From Opisthocomus hoazin (taxonomy: Eukaryota; Chordata; Aves; Opisthocomiformes; Opisthocomidae): a stretch of DNA of 64,000 nt. The notes under the pieces were generated by a model, which saw nothing but the letters and a program-made list of their open reading frames with translations, made no database searches and was not told where the DNA came from. Positions 11,311 through 26,500 of this stretch are shown piece by piece (position 1 is the stretch's first letter; every line of letters begins with the position of its first letter). The stretch covers positions 53,733,830 through 53,797,829 of the forward strand of contig NC_134454.1 of NCBI RefSeq assembly GCF_030867145.1, written 5' to 3'. The position numbers and the translations under genes are program-made.

Positions 11311-14300
11311 ACAAGGTGGAAGAGAAATACTTGGGAGCAGAGACATGCCTCTGTAGCGTTCTGTTTCCTCTAGCCTTCGGCGACCTTTTTCCTCAGCAAC
11401 AAACCTCCCCCTACAAAAGCAGGAATAGAGGACCATTTGCTGCAAGTCCCTTCCTGCCCCAAGCCCTCTACGCCACTGAAATGCAGAATATGGGACACGG
11501 CCAGGGGAGCCTCGTCCACTTCTGGCAGCCAGCTGGGAGATGCCTGGGAGGACGCACCGGCTCGTGAAGCAGTGAGAATAGCACAGGGACAGCTAGGCAG
11601 AGAGCAAAGGTGAAAAAAGGGAGCAGGTAAGAGTCTGCAGAGAGAAATGGGCGTGTGTATATCTGGGAGCTGTAGCTAAAGAACAAGACAATCCAAGCTC
11701 AAGAGAAGACTTCCTGTATTCGCAGGGTCCAATTACGTGCCAGAGCACATTAATTTGAGTTATCGTTACAGTAGCAATCAAAACAATCAGCAGTCTGGCA
11801 ACGTGTGACTTAATGGTCCAAAGACTCTGAACTCTGACATTGTTTACTTATTTGTTTCCCTGCTGCTGCAATTTTCAAAGTCATTACCCTATACACAATG
11901 GCATACAAAATCATCAGTTACAGTGAAGTGCAAGCCAAAATATATCAATGTAGATACTAAGGCACTTAATATTTTTTTTTTCCTTAGAAAAATTCCTAGA
12001 GTTAAAAGAAAGAGTCACTACAGGCATTATCAATGTATATACACACCTTTGGTCAAAAATGTCACATCAAAGTATTATAGTACATACCAGATAACTTTAC
12101 TAACAAGTTAAAGATGAATATTTAAATCAGTCCTCAAAATACATGCTGATACATGGTTTTACTGCTTTAACTGCACTAAACAAACAAACAAACAAACAAA
12201 AAAATCTAAGTGCTTTGGAGCGAATGTTTTCCTCTTTTGACAAACTTGCTTCTAACAGTTATTTTTCCTGAATGAGTCTATTGCAGAAACAATATCAGCA
12301 ACCACATTCTATGAATGCTATCTCCTTTTCTATGCTAATGGTCTCAAAAGTCAACAAAAATATGTATATAACGTATTGATCCATAATGTATAACAAGTGC
12401 TAAATCTTGTCCTTCTACACTTTGGGTCTTCTCTCTTTATCAGATTATTTGAAAGCATGTGCACATGCTCTCAGTAACACAGTTTCTTTGTGCATTTTAA
12501 TTACTGCTTCTCAAACAGAACATAGCAAAGGACAACTAAAACCATTAAGGAGAAGGAGCACTTGCTTTACAAAGAAAAAAGGATTGAAATCTTCTAGGGG
12601 CAAGATGCCTAAAACGATGGCAGAAATGTTCACCAAGTTCTACAAACATGAAATGGAGGACATTTATTTAGGAGTGAAATTTTTAGGATGTGGATTTAAA
12701 GCAGAGAAAAGAAAGTACTTCTCTCAGTAGTAATGTAATTTAGAAGTAATGCACTTCTTGGATTTGTAGCCATGAATCAACGTATCAAGAAGTTCAAAAA
12801 GGCGATAAACAAAATCGGATAGAAAAGATAAAGATGTATTAAAGGACATAGGTTTGGACGTACCCTTTGACGTTTCTAGTTCTGTAATTTAGGATGCCAG
12901 TAGAGTATGAGAAGATCCGACAACAGAGAGAACCCAGGTCTGAAAGCTCCTCCTAAACAGCATCTCTAACTATCACTGTTGTAGACAGAATACTGGGACA
13001 GACGGACAACTTATTTGACACACTTAGGCACTTTTAAAGAGAATTTACCGCAAGGAAAGCATTTACTGTGCATTAGTTGCTAATCTGTTTGCATGTTCTG
13101 ACCCATGCATAAGTATGATACAGTAAAAGGACAGAAGCATAAGTGATCCTGCATTTATTGTGGGTAAGGTCACAGGGTTATTGCAGAAAAAACAACATAT
13201 AAGAAATTCATATGTTTGCTTAAGTAAAAACTTTATTGTGCATCCATATCCTGTTGCTCTACACAGTGCGCAAAGCTGCAATAATATAAAATTTAGATGT
13301 GAAAACAGATGTATGTTTCATGGAAGCCTAGTGGAGTGGATCAGGTCCCATTATCATAACCAAATTGCTTCTTTAATTAGACCTATGTAACAGGAAAAAA
13401 AACTCCTATGAATCATAAAAGGGAAGCACAGAAAAGCACTGCAGCCAGTTTAATAATTCACTATGAACAGGAATCAAACCCTTGGCTATCATAAGTGATC
13501 ACACTATACAATTATACATCAGCTATATATCTAACAGTCTTCTGTGCACTGATGGTGATATATGGAAATGTGTATATTTGAAAATATTAATAAAATACTT
13601 AAACCAAACACACACCTATACATTAGTCATTCCTGTTCACTTATGAAGTCCGGTTATTCAGTGAAGTCATACAGTACTAATTACAATTCAGAACAAGTGA
13701 TAAAGTTTAAATAATGGAACAACAAAATTACTAATACACATATACTTTCTCATGGGTGGCCAAGTCCTCACCACACACAGAAAAAGAGAAACAACTTGGC
13801 CCAGAACAGCTGTTGAATACTGATGAAGCAACAATCAGAAGTAATAACACTTTGTTCACACATTAATGCTCTTCATATATGATTGTTTCTTAGAGTAGCT
13901 ATTCCCCAAACATCCATGTAAACAAGCCTACTTATGCAAATTTCTGTAGAAAGCAAGCATAAATGTCACAGATCAGGGAGTCATGGGCAAATACACTATG
14001 ATTTTGTTATCCATGAACAATGTCTTACGTAAAATGCATCTCCTTACCAAGAGAAATCTAGCATAACAATAACGCATGGTGACAGCAGAGTCTGAAATGA
14101 TCATGGCTTAGATTTAACATTTACCTTACCTGTATTATTCTGGAGGTGCCTCCAGGACTGCATATTCAGATTTGCCAGTCCTCATGGTTTTATCACGCCT
14201 TATGGTATCTTGTGTCTCTGAAGAGCTCTAGCTACTGACAAGTGAATCTCCACTTTTCCTTAAAACAGAACCCTCTAGCCTTTGTGACTATAGAGAAACA

Positions 14301-16734
14301 CATAAAATACAGCTTACGTATCATCCTAACTTTTAGTGTGACTCCAATTCTTTTTGTTTAGGCATCATAAATGACAGAATGACAGGTTACAGGTTATCTA
14401 TTACACACCTGCAATGACAGGCCAACAGAGAGTGACGAGTTCTATGACTACAGCAGAACAGGCACTCAAACAGTTTTTAAGGACCATATCCTTCACCTGT
14501 CCTCTTGTGGCTCCAACCATATGTTCTCTGTTACACCACTTGAATGGCCACAAAACCTTTGACAGCTAGTGGCCTTTATTCAAGCCTATTGCTAACTATA
14601 AATGATACCACAACACAAACAGAATTCTGATCAGTAAACCGTGCAGTACTTTGCCCTTCTGTGTACAGAATGCTACAAAAGAGTTGGCCAAATACTAAAT
14701 ACAGAAGTAAACTATATTTAGCACCACCACATGCCATCTTGGATAGCAGGAAGGTCTGAACACTACAGTGCCTCTCGTCAGCACTTAGGTTTTATCACCT
14801 AAATCTTTTCTGAATGTGCTTCTAACAAAGTAAAAAAATAGCACCATCCCACGAGGCCATTTCAAACCAACGACCAGCACAGTTCTGTTCCTGTTCTGAA
14901 CAGTGTGCAGCATCTACCAAACGAACCTAGCAAACTTATTTTTAACACAATCTGGGGCAAAATCAGAATGCATCATATGTGCCTCCAAATGTCTGACAAA
15001 ACTGCTGGTCATTTTGAGTCCCTACCCTCCTTGCTCTCCTTAGCATAGCTTACAACCCCACTACCTTTAAAGGGTACTTTGACTATATGATCTTTAAAAA
15101 CAGATACTTGTCCCATCAAGGACCTCTGCAATGCTTAAGATGCTTGAGAAAGACTTGCACTGCTGTTATATGTCTTCAAGATACCAGATGATTTACTGAT
15201 CAAATGACTTAAAATGCTGTTCTAGCTAACGACTCATTTGGATGTTTGGTATAATTCTGGTTTAGAACAATATAGTAAATCCACTCTACCCAACTCCAGA
15301 AGACGACTTTGGGCAAAAACATTTGAGGCCGTGTGGTTATGGAAGAAAGTTCCACTACAAGAGACTGATTCCATTCATGTGGATATACCCTATGCTCTAC
15401 AAGGAGGCAGGGCACATCTACCTGCTTGAGATGCGCATAGCTTCCAGCATAATAGGAGATAAATTGACTGTCTCATCTTCAATAATCTCTCTTCCACATC
15501 TTCTAACCTTCAGCACTGGACAGAAAACTATTTGCCCTCTGTAAGCAAAAAAAAATTTGAAAATGAAACATTAGAATTACTACCATTTGTACGATGCCTC
15601 ATTTACCAGCCACAAAACCTCTTCTAGGCAACAAAAACCTTTTGAGGTTTTCTAATTATTTTGAAATAGATTATTAGACCAAGACACTTTACTAGCACCT
15701 CTGAGGAAAAGTTGATGCAGAGATACTTTCTTTAAGGTTGGCCCCTTCCTCGCTGGCAGAGTAATTGGTTTTTAAGAACGTTTCTCAAAGCATTTTCCTT
15801 GTTATTTTACCAGAAATATGCTAGAATTTTACTTCCTTTCACAGAAAGAAGAGTAAGAGGTCTTACTTGAGAAATAAAAAATAATAATAAAAAAAAGGAA
15901 GAAGTTATAGTGTAGAACTTACTATCATACTATGAAATTTCTTCACAGGGAAACATGTTTCTTTCTATGTCTGTTTTACAATTAATTTTCTCTCAACACA
16001 AATCAGTTAAGTTCTGTACCTTAAAGAGTTCTAAGGCTAATTCATGCTGGAATTTCAATCTGATGCTACTGAAGCTCAATGGGTTTTCACACTAACTTTT
16101 AACATTTGACCCTTTCTGCTCGTTATCTGAACAGTTTAAATGAAGTGGAGCAAGCCCAATGCACAGTCAGTAGCTCACCCCAATGAGAATATAAACAACT
16201 ATTCATTTTTGTTTTACAAACAGTATTTAAGTGAAATACAACAAGCTTTATTAACTAATATTATTAAAACAACCCTATGTCCATTCAGTCTCCTCTGCTG
16301 ATTGCCAAGCACATAGGGTAATAGTAGTCGTGAATGCAACGTTCCCACGTTTGAGAATGTTCAAGACATCTCCCAAGCGCTTTTCCTCTTTTCACGACAG
16401 CAGGCCTCTACTTTCCAATCTATCTAGCTTTTCAAACTTCCTTTTGTAGAAGGGTAGCAATGTGATCCTTGATGACACTGTGGTATAAATTTTGGTATTA
16501 GTCAGTCTCAGCAACAGCACATCAAACAGTGATGGTCTCAGGATAAAGAGACAAAGGGCTTTTTCCATGGCAGTTTTTGTTGCTGAAAAATAAACCATCA
16601 AAAGCAGGGAGCACTAAGACAATTCTTGTAACTCAACAGTCTCCACTTCCAAGCTGGCATATGGTGATGGCACACATATGTGTGTAGTGCCAGCCATCCA
16701 AAGGATTTGACATCTCAGTGGCCAGCACCGGGGA
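11311..16734. other. Intergenic, no gene recognised
   Basis: AT-rich unique-looking sequence. It includes a (CAAA)n microsatellite near 12180 and no exon, RNA gene or transposon that I can support. The 107-codon frame at 12407-12730 (plus) has no recognisable domain or splice context. Confidence 0.5.
12178..12204. repeat. (CAAA)n microsatellite
   Basis: About six tandem CAAA units ending in an A-run. Confidence 0.9.
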
Positions 16735-17165
16735 AAGTCTAGCTCGCTCCACTCCCTCCCTCCCTCAGATATTCATACACACAGTTAAGATCCTCCCAAA
16801 CCTCCTCTTCTCGAGGTTGAATAGCCCCAGCTCTCTCAGCCTCTCTTCCTATGACAGATACTCCAGTCCTTCAGTCATAGCTGTGGCCCTGTACTGGCCT
16901 TGCTCCAGTACACCGGTATCTTCCTCACACTGGAGAGCCCAGCACTGGGCCCAGCACCCCAGATGTGTCTCCGCTCACCATGCTGAGTGGAGGGGAAGGA
17001 CCATCTCCCTTCACCTGCTAGCAAGTGTCTGCCTAATGCAGCCCAGGATGCTGATGGTCGTCTTTGCTGTAAGGGCGCACTGCTGCCTCACGGTCAGCTT
17101 CTGGTCCACCAGGGTCCCCAACTCCTTTTCTGCAAAGCTGCTTTCAAGCAATCAGCCCTACTTAC
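16735..17165 (-). mobile_element. Old, diverged CR1 LINE fragment
   Basis: The minus strand carries recognisable but degraded CR1 ORF2 sequence: the segment matching '[11 protein letters not shown]' near 16800-16830, the repeated 'RVQ..AT' region near 16900, and the 'AAQK' to 'LVDEK' region near 17060-17130. Both frames are broken by stops and indels. It is clearly older than the copies at 30310 or 61748 because similarity to them is patchy, and the tandem 3' terminal repeat is not visible. It is a dead insertion. Confidence 0.8.
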
Positions 17166-19160
17166 ACAGGATGCTTCTTCCTCTGGTTCTCAAACACTAT
17201 TTTCCTTATTTTTGTCTTTAAGATATTAACAATGTCTGCTATATAGTGAGCAATATTTGTAGGACCTGAAATATTCCACAGTGAGAAGTACCAAGTAGCT
17301 GGCCCTGCCGCACAATGCCAAGAGCCCAAAAGTAAGCCTGCAATTTTTTTTCACTAAAAAAAGCTAGAAAAGGAAAGTAAATTTGAAATCGGTCAACAAA
17401 AGTAGCTAACTGAACATACACTAGAATTCTTTGCTGCCACAAGCAAGACACTAAAGAGATTGGAGTTGTTTCTTTTTTTTAATGTGTAGCTAGGAATGCA
17501 AGACAGCAAAACACATCCCAAAAGACCATACCTTTAAAAGATAATATTGTATTTTACATAAATTGTTTTTAAAGTTGATTTGCTGAGGTTTCCAGAACTG
17601 AAAAAGACACTTTACTGTCAAATATTTGTCTCAAAGAAAAAAAAAAGGAATGAGACCACGTGGTTCACAAAATGCTCTTTTCTTTTTCCCTAAAATACAG
17701 ACATTGTCTTGTTAATGAATGCTGAATCAACTCTTATTTATCAAGAGACAACAGCATTTATAATATAAAACAAGAGCCCATTGTCAGTTTCACCAAAACG
17801 ATGGTTTAAGGACAAGACAATCACCATGTCAAATGTTTTCATCCTGCAATAGCTCAGAGTTCCTATGTTGGTAACGAGTTTGTTGCCATAATACGGTTCT
17901 CAATACAAGCTAGTCTGTGCATAAACCCAATTATAGTTCCTTCAGTAAACAACTCATCTGAAAAATCTAGATGTAAAATACAAATCGGAACAAACTGGCA
18001 ATAAATAACCATGCATAAGCGGTCCCAAAGAGACCAGAACCTTTACTCACCAGTGTAACCCAGCACAGCTGCATCTACTGAAGACAAAACACTGTTCGTC
18101 AGGCCTTTTGTTCTGCTTCAGCAAAACACAGAAGCAAAACACAGAAGCAAAGCAGCAAAACTGCTATGCCACCTTTTCCGTCTTTCCAGTTACAGGGTAT
18201 CATAATATTCCCTAGCACAATGAGAGAGTTCTTGTGATGACACTCAATCATTTGCCTGCAATTTGCAGTACTATCAGCCAATCTCTACCACTTCACTGCA
18301 GTTCTGTATTCTTTATTCGTGAATTTATGAAGAGGACTCTCAAAACAGACTTCACCCATCACGGAAGAAGCACTTGAACACTTAATGGCAACGGTTTCCA
18401 TCTGAGTCAGACGGTGGCTGCAAGTAGTAAGAAACTGAAATCGAACAGTGGTACAGTATGATGTAATAAATCTGTATTACGCATCTATTTGCATACTTCC
18501 AATGGCAAAATTTTGGATTAGGATGAAAATCTTTAATACTGCTGTGCCTGAATACTAATCTGAAGTTCAGAACACAGTGAAGCATACTTGATCAAAAAGA
18601 GAAACAAGGATACAGTTACTCAAGAACAAATTCAAATTTCATTCTATTCAATTAACAATCCAAAGAGCTCAAGACAAGAAGTCACCGATGATTTCAAAGA
18701 AAGCTAAATTTGAATTCATTACCGAAGAATGTTTCCAAGTAGCACTGCAGCAGAAAACTTGTATACTGAACGGCAGACAGAAGTAAGATGAGGCATGGGG
18801 GTGGGAGGGTAATCAGAACAGTAGTTGCTCACAAAGAAATGTGCTGACAGTTCATAACAGGGTTACTGCTTCAGTTCTCAGACTTCCTGGAGTAAATGGG
18901 CGTTTATTATTATTTTGATATCACAAGCAATTGTTGATATTTCTCAAAAAAAAAGAAAGAAAGAACAGCAAGTGTGTGGAATATTGTTTACTGTTAATCA
19001 ACACATCTTAACCAAAGTTTTCACAACACTTGAAGATACATTTATGTATACAATAGTCTCAATCACAAAAAACAAGCAGAACAATTAACTACATAAGGCC
19101 TTAAAATTAGAAGCACAGTGTGTATAGTTGGAAATTACTTTGTTTACAAATAGGCTACAT
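17166..19160. other. Intergenic, downstream of ABHD17B
   Basis: AT-rich sequence with no recognisable exon. It includes a short imperfect repeat of an AGCAAAACACAGA word near 18120-18160. It could contain distal ABHD17B 3' untranslated sequence, since AATAAA on the minus strand also occurs at 18903-18908, but the boundary cannot be set from sequence alone. Confidence 0.45.
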
Positions 19161-20287
19161 ATAATTAAATTTATTTTTCATAGTTTTATTCAAGCAAAAT
19201 GCATTCAAGGGAAAGGCAACTTACAAAGTTTATTTTACTATGAGTTAATAGAAAAATGTCAACATTCTCTTCTTGCCCCTCCCCCCACCCCATCCAGGCA
19301 CAATTAGTAAAATTTCCATACAATACTCAAAAAACAATAAGCTTTTACACTAAACATCCAAAAGTAAGCCTGATCAGACAACTGCAAACTCGCAAATTGT
19401 TTATTACAAAGTTGGATAAACTTGCAGGTTCTTTGTAATGAAATATTGCATCTCTACGCAATCAATGTTTAAAACTACGTTGTCCACAAAGCCTTCTAAG
19501 TTCTAAAAGTCTTACGGGTTTCTGTGAAGTACTTAGTGGCCTCAGTAGCAATCATGTGAATGATGTTTATGTTACAACAATGACAACTTGTGGCATTATT
19601 TTGGCAAGATTAGGACTGCTGAGAAGGTGAGTGGGTAAATTTGTATAGCCCGAAAGATAAGGGACAACACAAGAACAAACCAACTAAAGTAAAACTAAGC
19701 ACAAAAGATACAAAACATATGGAAAAAGGATCTATTTTGACCCCCTCCCCCTATAACAGGGCATGGGTCATTTCCAGTGACTATCGGTTCTTATTACATA
19801 CATTAGTATTTGCTCAAATTTCATGGCTATTACATTTTTACAGAACAACTGCTTAGAAGTCTGGTTTTTCATTTACACCTGTGCAACAGATTAAGTCACA
19901 GTACATTTTGAGATGTTTAAAAAATATTCATAAACTTGATTTTGATATGCTAAAGCATTTGGCAACACTTTTGCAGCACTTGAATTTATAGAATTAAAAT
20001 TTCATACAGTACTCCTTGTGATTTTTTTTTTGTACATTTTAGAAGAAAAAAAACTCACACAAAGTAATATGAACTGCCAAGCTTGACTGCGTGATCAGGT
20101 AAGTCCAGTTTATAATACTGGCATTAAAACCTTCACTAATTATGTTGACAAATCATTACCTGTACATTTAATGAAGGCAACCGAGATGATTTGAAAACAC
20201 AATCTTCAGGTTTTATACTTTGTATTTATCAAGGTGTGCAGTTCTGCAGCGAAATGAAAAAGCAGGTAAATATACAAAGAAAAAAAA
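19161..20287 (-). other. ABHD17B: Candidate ABHD17B 3' untranslated region
   Basis: Directly downstream of the ABHD17B stop codon on the minus strand. Candidate polyadenylation hexamers (TTTATT on the plus strand) lie at 19400-19405, 19229-19234, 19185-19190 and 19170-19175. The cluster at 19170-19234 is the most likely end, giving about 1.1 kb of 3' UTR, but this is a guess; transcript data would decide. No coding sequence is seen. Confidence 0.45.
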
Positions 20288-20507
20288 TTACAAGTTCACC
20301 AGTTCCTGTGACACAAACTGTTTTAATCTTTCAAGGTACTGTCCATAGAGTTCCACATCATTATGGCCCGCTCCTTCTACCCACAGTGGTTCTACAGGTC
20401 TCTGGCAACGCTCAAATAACGCTAGGCCATGTGAAAAGTCAATCACTTCATCTTCAGTCCCATGGATTATTAACACAGGAGATGTTATTTTAGAAATTTT
20501 GTCAATG
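20288..20507 (-). CDS. ABHD17B: ABHD17B coding exon 3 (last)
   Basis: Encodes residues 216-288 plus the TAA stop at 20288-20290. The acceptor TTCTTACAG precedes position 20507, and the first base completes the Asn216 codon. The exon carries the catalytic Asp235 and His264 and ends in the conserved QELVNL tail. The intron between this exon and the previous one is 898 bp (20508-21405) and contains nothing recognisable. Confidence 0.96.
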
Positions 20508-23500
20508 CTGTAAGAAAAAGATTATACCTATGAACACAGTGAGCTTTATTAAATCTTTTTGAAGGACTAGACTGTTCATTTCATTCTTTAATTACACAAT
20601 ATAGTTTTAACAATTTCATTCTGACATTGTTTAAATCACTAGAAAATTAGATCTTATCAACACCCTGGAAGCCATTACAGCAGCACATGTAAAGCCATGC
20701 AGAAAGAAAACACACTTCTGGAAACTATTAGCATCAAATAACTGAGCAATCCATCTAAAAGTGGTATTCATTGCCACATTCACATCAAAAAAATCAGTCA
20801 CTGGACTGATGAACATATTAATTCTGTGTTTTTCAGTAAAAACGTGCTCGTCAGAAGTGAAAGAATTTTAGCACTTAAAGTTCGACCATTTATGTCGAAA
20901 AAAGGTCTTTAAAGTTAGACACTCAAAAGACAAGTAATTCTTTGAGACAAATGAACCAGTTTGTAATGGCCAACTAGTGACACAGTTCTGAAACACCTGG
21001 CAGGAATTTTCTTCAGTTAGGGTCTACTTAGTTTTCCAGTCTTTGCTACTTACAGAAACATACACAAAAGACTTTGTTCACAGTTCCCCAGATAAGCAAT
21101 TCACTGGACTAGAACTGCTTGTTAGTGATATTAGGGGTTACATACAGGAAAACAAGTAATTTATTTAACAGATACCCACTGAAACGATTAGAGATGTGAA
21201 AAACCTGGAAGATTTACAAAGTTATGTAAACTCCTTGAAGTCAAACGCTCCTCATTGCTGTTACTCACTCTGATTTTTTCTCCAACTGTTTTATTTTAAA
21301 CCTTTGAAAGAAATTTCAGAGAATTTGCTATATTATTTCTTTCTCTAGTCTAAAACTTCTGCAATAGAGTAGAATGCATGCAGAATAAAAAAGCCTACAA
21401 CTTACTTTGGGAAAGCATCAAAGCAATAGGTCTTCTTTGTATCAGGAAAAGCCACTCGCATTCCCGAGGTCAGTGGAGAATGAAGAATTACAGCAGCACT
21501 TTCATACCTAGCAGCAAGATCCACAGATGGTACTGTTCCTATACTCTGGCCATATATAATCACATTTTCAGGGCGGATTCCGTACCTAGAAAATGAAAAA
21601 TGTTAACAGAAGTGCCATATAAAGTGAAATGGACAAAACTGCAACTACACAGCAACGCAAAAAAAGCATTTCTAAAGACAAACCAGAAGAGGATAAACTA
21701 TGAAACATCATCCGGCAGAAGAACAAGCAAGTATATTCTGTAACATTCTTGACTTAAAGGGACAATTATTTACTCTGTATTTGCAGTATTTTTTTTTGTC
21801 TTATACCTGAACAATACTGAAATATGGGTTTGTTTTTTTAAATACAGATTTGTGAATGCAGTTGTGACTTGTATACTAGTTGAAAGCCTTTACTGGTAAC
21901 TCTAGTGGACACCAGAAAACTAACTGAAGCCTTGCTAGCTCTATGGTTATCATCAAGTGGAGCATAGTCAAATCTGCAAAAAATTGGCTGGCTTTACTCT
22001 TCTGATAACTGATAAAAACTGCAAGCTGGTAACATTGCTCAGCAATTCTGTGGAACCTAAAGCACGCCCATACGGACAGCGGTCAGAATATTATGCAGCC
22101 TATGTAATAACCGAGATGAGCTTCCTTCTTATCAAAGATGATTTGACATGCAAGCTAGCCAGGGGAATACTCAACCCAACCCACAATTAGGACAGCCCAA
22201 CAAGCACTACAAAATTAAAGTCAAAGCCTCCATCCTAGCAAGATGAAAACACTAATTTTTTCTGTAATTAACTGAGGTAAACAGAAGAGTCACGAAACAT
22301 CCAGTTAACACTTACACAAGTCAGATCTAATATTTTTCTCCATTAGTGCAGATACAAAGAGCAGCCGGTTCTCCAGTTAACACTGAAAAAGCCTTTAAGC
22401 AGAATGTCATGCTGGCAAGAACAGTGCCCACAGCAGCAGCCAGCTGCTGATACATCGATCTATAATAACAAAGTGCTCTTAGTACAGGTTTAGACTGCAA
22501 AAGCGTATCTGTCTGGGTACCTTTGTTTAACTTATTTGGGACAGGAAGTACCTTAAATAGGAAGAGACACTGCACTGCATTACAACAACAACAATCTCAA
22601 ACCTTGTTCTCCTGCAATTAGCAGAAGCTTGTTCAGCTTTCTGAGTTAGTGCAGACTAGCCTAACACCACTGTGGAACGGCATAAGGCAAGTTTAATGTT
22701 TGCCAACTGACTATAATCCTAAATGGACCGATAATCGGCTTTTTAGTTGAAGCAAAGGAAAGTGGGAAAGTGCAACAATTACCTCTTCTACAATAAATGC
22801 ATACATGTTTTCTGTCAAAGCTAGGTGACAACACTCATCTCCACAACAGAGTTCTCAAATTTGTATGTTTTGCATGCCTCCAGTAAAGCCAGGGAAACAG
22901 AGGTAATGAAAATTGTCCAGGATCTTATAAATATGGCTAAATAACTGTATGGTAACTGTATAGGTCACCAAACATTAAAACTAATGAAGTCTAAAAGCCT
23001 CAAAATCAGGAATACGATGAAAAAAATGTTTTGCATATACCAAGACGTTCAAATTACTAACCAACAAAAAGCAACCACCCACTAGTACTTTTCAATAAGC
23101 CAGAAAACATGTCCAGTGTGTTACTTCAGCATGTAATAAACAGTTAATTAAAAAAAAAACAAACTATGAAGATGTCAATAAAAACAGAATCACATTTAAG
23201 TACTACTAAAATGTAAGTATCACTAGCAGAACTCATTAGGCACACCAATAAGCTAAATCTGGGCTAAAATCCACTGTTCACAATTAACATTGTCTATTTA
23301 ACTATTAATTTATTTATTTAAATTGTGTTCTGGCTAGAATGAAACATAAAAGCTGTAAAAGTATTAGCACAAGATACATTCATAGAATCTATCCATATCA
23401 TGACTACTTAATTACTATTGGTGTTTCCTAGCAAGAGTTTCTAGGATCATAATAAAATCAAGAGTTGTAAAACACTAAGACTCAATCACCATCCTGGAAC

Positions 23501-26500
23501 CACAGGTAAGCCCTCCACCTCACAACAGTTCTCAAAAACAAAAAAATTCAAACATTCTGATTAAGAAAGATTTTCTCAAAACTCCAACACACAAAAATAC
23601 AGTAAACTAAAGCTTTGAAACAGAAACAGCTGTAAGGTCTTTGCTAATTCTACATCTCTTCTGAAACACCTGAGAACAGAGTAGCACCCATCCTTTTACA
23701 ATTAATCTCCCAATCCAAAATAACCCAAATCACATTTCTCCATTCTCAAAGTACAGTATTGTCTTCTATACCTTTCATACAATATGAATAAAACTCACAC
23801 TAATACCTGACATTTTGCATTAGTCTGGCATGGAGCTTGCACAGCAAGTTATGACATAACATAGTTCCCAAATAAAAACCCATGCAAATTATCACACTCA
23901 TATTTCCTCAGGTACTGAGTTTTACAAGACACAGGCCATTGCACAAAAATTAAAGCAAAACTTAGAAGTGTATTTTGGAGCATATACTCTCCTCTTTCTC
24001 ATTATTCTTCACGGTGTTTTTGGATCCATATCCTTCAGCCTAAAGCTAGCTAAATATTAGCTACAAAACACTCCAAGAACAGCATTCACTATATTTGGAT
24101 TAAAGTAACCCTTTCTCCATCACAGCCAAAACAGATTGCCTTCACAGCATCCACCAGAAACTACTCATTTCACAGTTTGGAAGCTGAAATAGTGAGGCCA
24201 AGAACCAGTAGTGGTTCAAAGTAGTCTGATTTTTTACCATTCTGACTTGGGGGGAAAAAAAAAAAAAAAAAAAAAAAAAACCAAAACAAGAAGCCTGGAA
24301 ACCAGAGAACAACATCTGCTGTGTCTGTCTCCAGTCCTCCCTTTTCTCTTGAACAGGTTTCCAAAAAGTTTGAGAAAAAAGGAAGAGCCCAGCTATCCCT
24401 CAGTCCCTCTCTCCCAAAATTATCACCTTCCAATCTAAATCAGAAGAACTCTTGAAAAAATAACTGTTGCTAAGTTCCCTAGTCATAATACTCGTATGCT
24501 CCTCCTTTTGACAATCCTGTAAACTCCAGGTAAGTTCCAAGAAGTTTGGTAGAAAATTATTAGTTAACTACTCACCTGGTCCCCAAATGAGGAAGTGTCA
24601 GATCAAGAGAAAAAGTGGTAGTATTACTGTTCTCATAATCAGTGCCTTACAATTACAGGCCATCCTGAGGAAGGGGTACGTGACAGGTAGAGCCATACGC
24701 TCTAAGTGGCTGTTCTGGTGACAAGAGCTCAAACACATGCTGTAAAAACTGTTGATATATTTGGAAGTTCATGATGTTGATCATGAGAGTAATGTAAACA
24801 CTATCATCCAGTCAAGTAATCGTAGATAACTTCTGTCAGAATAGAAAGACCTTCAGCTTACTGGTGGTGGTAACAGTGGGGGTTTTTACAGGTTGGGGGG
24901 TGTGTGTGTTTGTTTTTTGTTTTCTTAAGTCATAATCATCAGAAACGACCTTGGAACAAAATCTTTAAAGCAGCTGTGAATAGATGTAGCTTCTCAGAGA
25001 AAGCAGTCTTTCTCAGGTACAAGTTACTCTGGACTGAATCTGGCATAAGATTTAGACAGATATTTTCTGAAGTTTAAAAGCCGCCCACAACATTTTTGTG
25101 TTTCCCACAGCAACTGAGATTTCAATTCCTTTCAACACCCGATTGATCCTTTATATTCAAGAACCTAAGGGCTACTTGCCTGGAAAGCACATGGAACTTG
25201 AAAGAGCAGTTTTTGCATAGAACTAAATGTACCTCTGCTAACATAAGCTTGCTAGCATCCACACCGAGTGCCTGAGCATGCACAAATTTCTGTCCTATTG
25301 TCACACTGAAGGTACATGTTAATGGCACTATGAAGCTAAGCTATTGCTGAACAGAAGAGAACCACTTTCCTATTTGCATCTTCAGCCACGCGTTACCTCT
25401 CACTAGGCTTCACCAGCTGTTCAGGAGACTAAAGCAGTATCTTCTGGGAGCAGGGGAGCAACTACTTTTCTGCTCATCTGTGCTGGCTGTCTTCAGGGCC
25501 AGGCAAGAGACAACATGCCACTGGTGGGTTAAAGGAAGAAGCAAGCCAATATATCACTGTAACGGTACCATGAGACCACTTCCTAGAACCAGGGCCCAAG
25601 CTAACACAGGGCGACTAGTGAAGCCAGTATCCTCTTCTGTGAGCCTACGTACGCTGGTCAGATATAGATGTTCACTTGTAAAAGAGTCAACCCTGAACAC
25701 TCCTGCCTAATCTTTTCACCTTCTGGCAGGAAAAGAAGAACTGCTAAACAACAATGAAATATTCGTTTTTTCCCTTATGACAAACTTCACAATGTGCTGT
25801 AGCAGAAACTCTCCCACCGTTTCCTTTACATTCCTGTCTCTGTAACAAGACCTTATCTGTACTTTACTAAGAACTGTTAGCGGCAGCCCACCTCTTTTCC
25901 ACCCCTCCCTCTTCCTTTTTTCTTTCCATTGAATCATAGAACATTTAAGGTCGGAAGATGATCTCGTCCAGCCCCCCACCATAGGCAGGGACTAAACCAG
26001 GTTGCTCAAAGCCCCGTCCAACCTTACCTTGAACACTGTAGTTGGATATACATCACACATCCCTTACATTGGACGTTCATCATATTATAAACTTTTATTG
26101 GACATATATCACATTACCATGATGTGCAACATGCAAACTACAAAATGCACATCTGGCTGTAATGAGTGGGTTTTGGTTTTGTTTTTTTTAAAACTTCCGT
26201 TACCTTAGCAACCAAATACCAGCTGAAATTACCATACTACACTTGCAGGCTCTTAGAGTACCTACCATTTTGCCCTTCATCTACCTAAGGGAGACAGAAA
26301 GCGATTTATCTTTTTACTTCCGAACTTCAGCTGTTCATCTAGAAGACTTGCTAACTTTACAATAACAAAATAAAGTATCAGTAAAATCAACCTTAGGAAG
26401 GTTACGTGTTCAGTAGTACCTCTCAGGCTCACACTAACAGATGCTCTAGAGAGGCTCGTCTTTGTGAAGCTACTGTACCACATGCATTTAACCAACCGAC

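Noticed and set aside
12407-12730. 107-codon plus frame with a basic middle
   Set aside because: No known domain, no splice or promoter context, and length within chance for AT-moderate DNA.
16671-16684. 14-bp palindrome CACACATATGTGTG
   Set aside because: Simple alternating CA/TG sequence; not enough to argue for a binding site.
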